This document shows, piece after piece, positions 25,792-26,794 of a stretch of 26,794 nt of DNA. Within the stretch, counting starts at the first letter, position 1; every line of letters begins with the position of its first letter. The stretch is from assembly GCA_044866775.1 (NCBI GenBank), contig JBIOUG010000074.1:1-26794 (forward strand), in the 5' to 3' direction. The notes beneath the pieces are model-generated. The model saw only the letters and a program-made list of their open reading frames with translations. It was not told the origin of the DNA and did no database searches. Made by a program: the position numbers and the translations under genes. Source of the DNA: DASUNQ01 sp044866775 (GTDB taxonomy: Bacteria; Acidobacteriota; Thermoanaerobaculia; Multivoradales; UBA5704).

Positions 25792-26794
25792 GGTCGCGCT
25801 GCCCAATCGTCAATCTGCATTGAACAACGAAGTCTCCAATCGCATCATCATAACTCGGCGAGCAAGTCGCGAAGGGTACAGCATTCTGCAATTGACTACA
25901 TCGCCCCCGCATATCCGCGAGGCGCTTATCGATGTCGGCACCCGGCGTAACACCATTCCTCACCGTTGCCAGTATCTCTGCTTGCTCAAGCGAGACGTTA
26001 AGCGTGAAGTTCACAACTTCCTTTGGGTCACCGGTCGAGCCGTGCCTTATTGCATTGCGGAGTGCCTCTCTGGGCGCCAGCGTCAGCGCCGACAGGATGC
26101 CCTCTCGGGCTGTTAGATCAAAGCCAACAGACTCATCGAGTGGCCAGGGCGCTGGCTGCACAACGAGCAACCTGTCGAGCCTGCGACCTACCTCGGCGAG
26201 CCCCTTGTCATGCGGTCCCAGCTCAAGGTCGCAATCGGCTCCAGTGAATGTGTCGCACCGAAACCTTAGCGCAACGAGTGGCCCCGGCTGTTGTCGGGCG
26301 TTGAGCAACGCACGCACGTGAAACTCGAAAAGCATTCGCAGAAACCAAATGTCATCCTCGGACGCTGCGCGCACGGTGAAGTATCGCGATTGGCCCCGAC
26401 CCCGGCGGTGTGTCTGATCGAGAATCCAGGGAAGGCCAATGTCTCCATGTAATGTACCGTATAGACCGTACACATGGTCCATTATGGAGTCGTCGAGATC
26501 CGCTAGAATAGCCGCTTCCTTAAGTTTCTCAGATCTGGCGAGTCCGTCGGCGAGTTTGTTTACCCACTCGTGGACCGTGAGCCCCATGAGGGTGTGGCGC
26601 TCCTGAATGCGAGCCTCCACAGCCGCCTGCAAACGTAACTCCAGGATTCCGCCGGTCAGGCCTAGGTCTAGCAGCCCGTGGTGAAAGTCGTTGACCGCGC
26701 TTGAATCCCCTGAGCGAGGCCGGTAAGCTTCGAGCCACTCCACGAGGGTCCAGCCGATGGCGATGGGCAAACGCGAGCGACAGCTGCAGCAGGC
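25784..26794 (-). CDS. Histidine-kinase-type ATPase protein of unknown family, start beyond window (island gene 1)
   Basis: The frame is open from the right edge to a TGA at 25784-25786 (337 codons). A TTG at 26770 would give 328 residues, but the true start may lie outside. Near the C-terminus, PREALRNAIRHGSTG (N239 counted from that TTG) is a good N box of the GHKL ATPase fold. It is followed by strand-like EILATVRNGVTPGAD, where the usual DxGxG box is not recognisable. No HisKA-type HE-x-R-T/N-P motif is present. The central part (about 61-155) is helical, with TVHEWVNKLADGL and LYGTLHGDIG, and resembles a segment of the downstream protein. It might be a divergent sensor kinase or a non-kinase ATPase. 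It overlaps the receiver-like gene by 8 nt, so the two are almost surely co-expressed. Lower GC than the left part of the window suggests acquisition. Confidence 0.65.
   Translation of the reverse strand, partial: ACCSCRSRLPIAIGWTLVEWLEAYRPRSGDSSAVNDFHHGLLDLGLTGGILELRLQAAVEARIQERHTLMGLTVHEWVNKLADGLARSEKLKEAAILADLDDSIMDHVYGLYGTLHGDIGLPWILDQTHRRGRGQSRYFTVRAASEDDIWFLRMLFEFHVRALLNARQQPGPLVALRFRCDTFTGADCDLELGPHDKGLAEVGRRLDRLLVVQPAPWPLDESVGFDLTAREGILSALTLAPREALRNAIRHGSTGDPKEVVNFTLNVSLEQAEILATVRNGVTPGADIDKRLADMRGRCSQLQNAVPFATCSPSYDDAIGDFVVQCRLTIGQRDHE

Overview
This is a very GC-rich bacterial window from a Gram-negative (diderm) organism. It encodes a TonB-dependent receptor with an N-terminal carboxypeptidase-regulatory-like domain, a beta-barrel protein ending in Phe, and several lipoproteins. 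The receptor type (about 960 residues, Oar-like) and the GC content suggest Acidobacteriota, perhaps a Thermoanaerobaculia-like lineage. That is inference; no rRNA or tRNA gene is present to confirm it.

Layout. 1-1391 (-) is the N-terminal two thirds of a glycogen debranching enzyme, cut by the window edge. 1570-4164 (-) is a sensor kinase followed by two stand-alone receiver proteins, with a divergent receiver-HPt protein at 4238-4975 (+). Together they could form a His-Asp phosphorelay, and none has a DNA-binding or enzymatic output domain. 5096-6130 (+) is an outer-membrane beta-barrel protein, bracketed by two copies of a 37-nt repeat and followed by a relic of a DUF4143-type AAA ATPase (6222-6686). 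6813-14287 (-) is a two-gene AddAB/RecBCD-like recombination module: an AddB-like iron-sulfur nuclease, then a UvrD-type helicase-nuclease, overlapping by 4 nt. An ABC exporter half (14327-16228, -) lies directly upstream of it.

16268-16676 (+) is a frameshifted lipoprotein gene. 16683-18518 (-) holds a beta-propeller-like protein and a Spondin_N lipoprotein, apparently an operon. 18817-20799 (-) is a large lipoprotein with a DUF6345-like, possibly caspase-fold, domain. It is divergent from the TonB-dependent receptor at 21065-23941 (+), which has a clear intrinsic terminator. A decayed second copy of the receptor 3' end follows (24045-24265).

From about 24270 to the right edge, base composition falls visibly and the sequence looks like an acquired island. 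It carries two overlapping minus-strand genes: a protein with a histidine-kinase-type ATPase N-box, and a protein with a receiver-like N terminus. The two share a short similar segment outside those domains. I recognise neither as a described family. This pair is the best candidate in the window for an undescribed system, and its upstream end lies outside the window.
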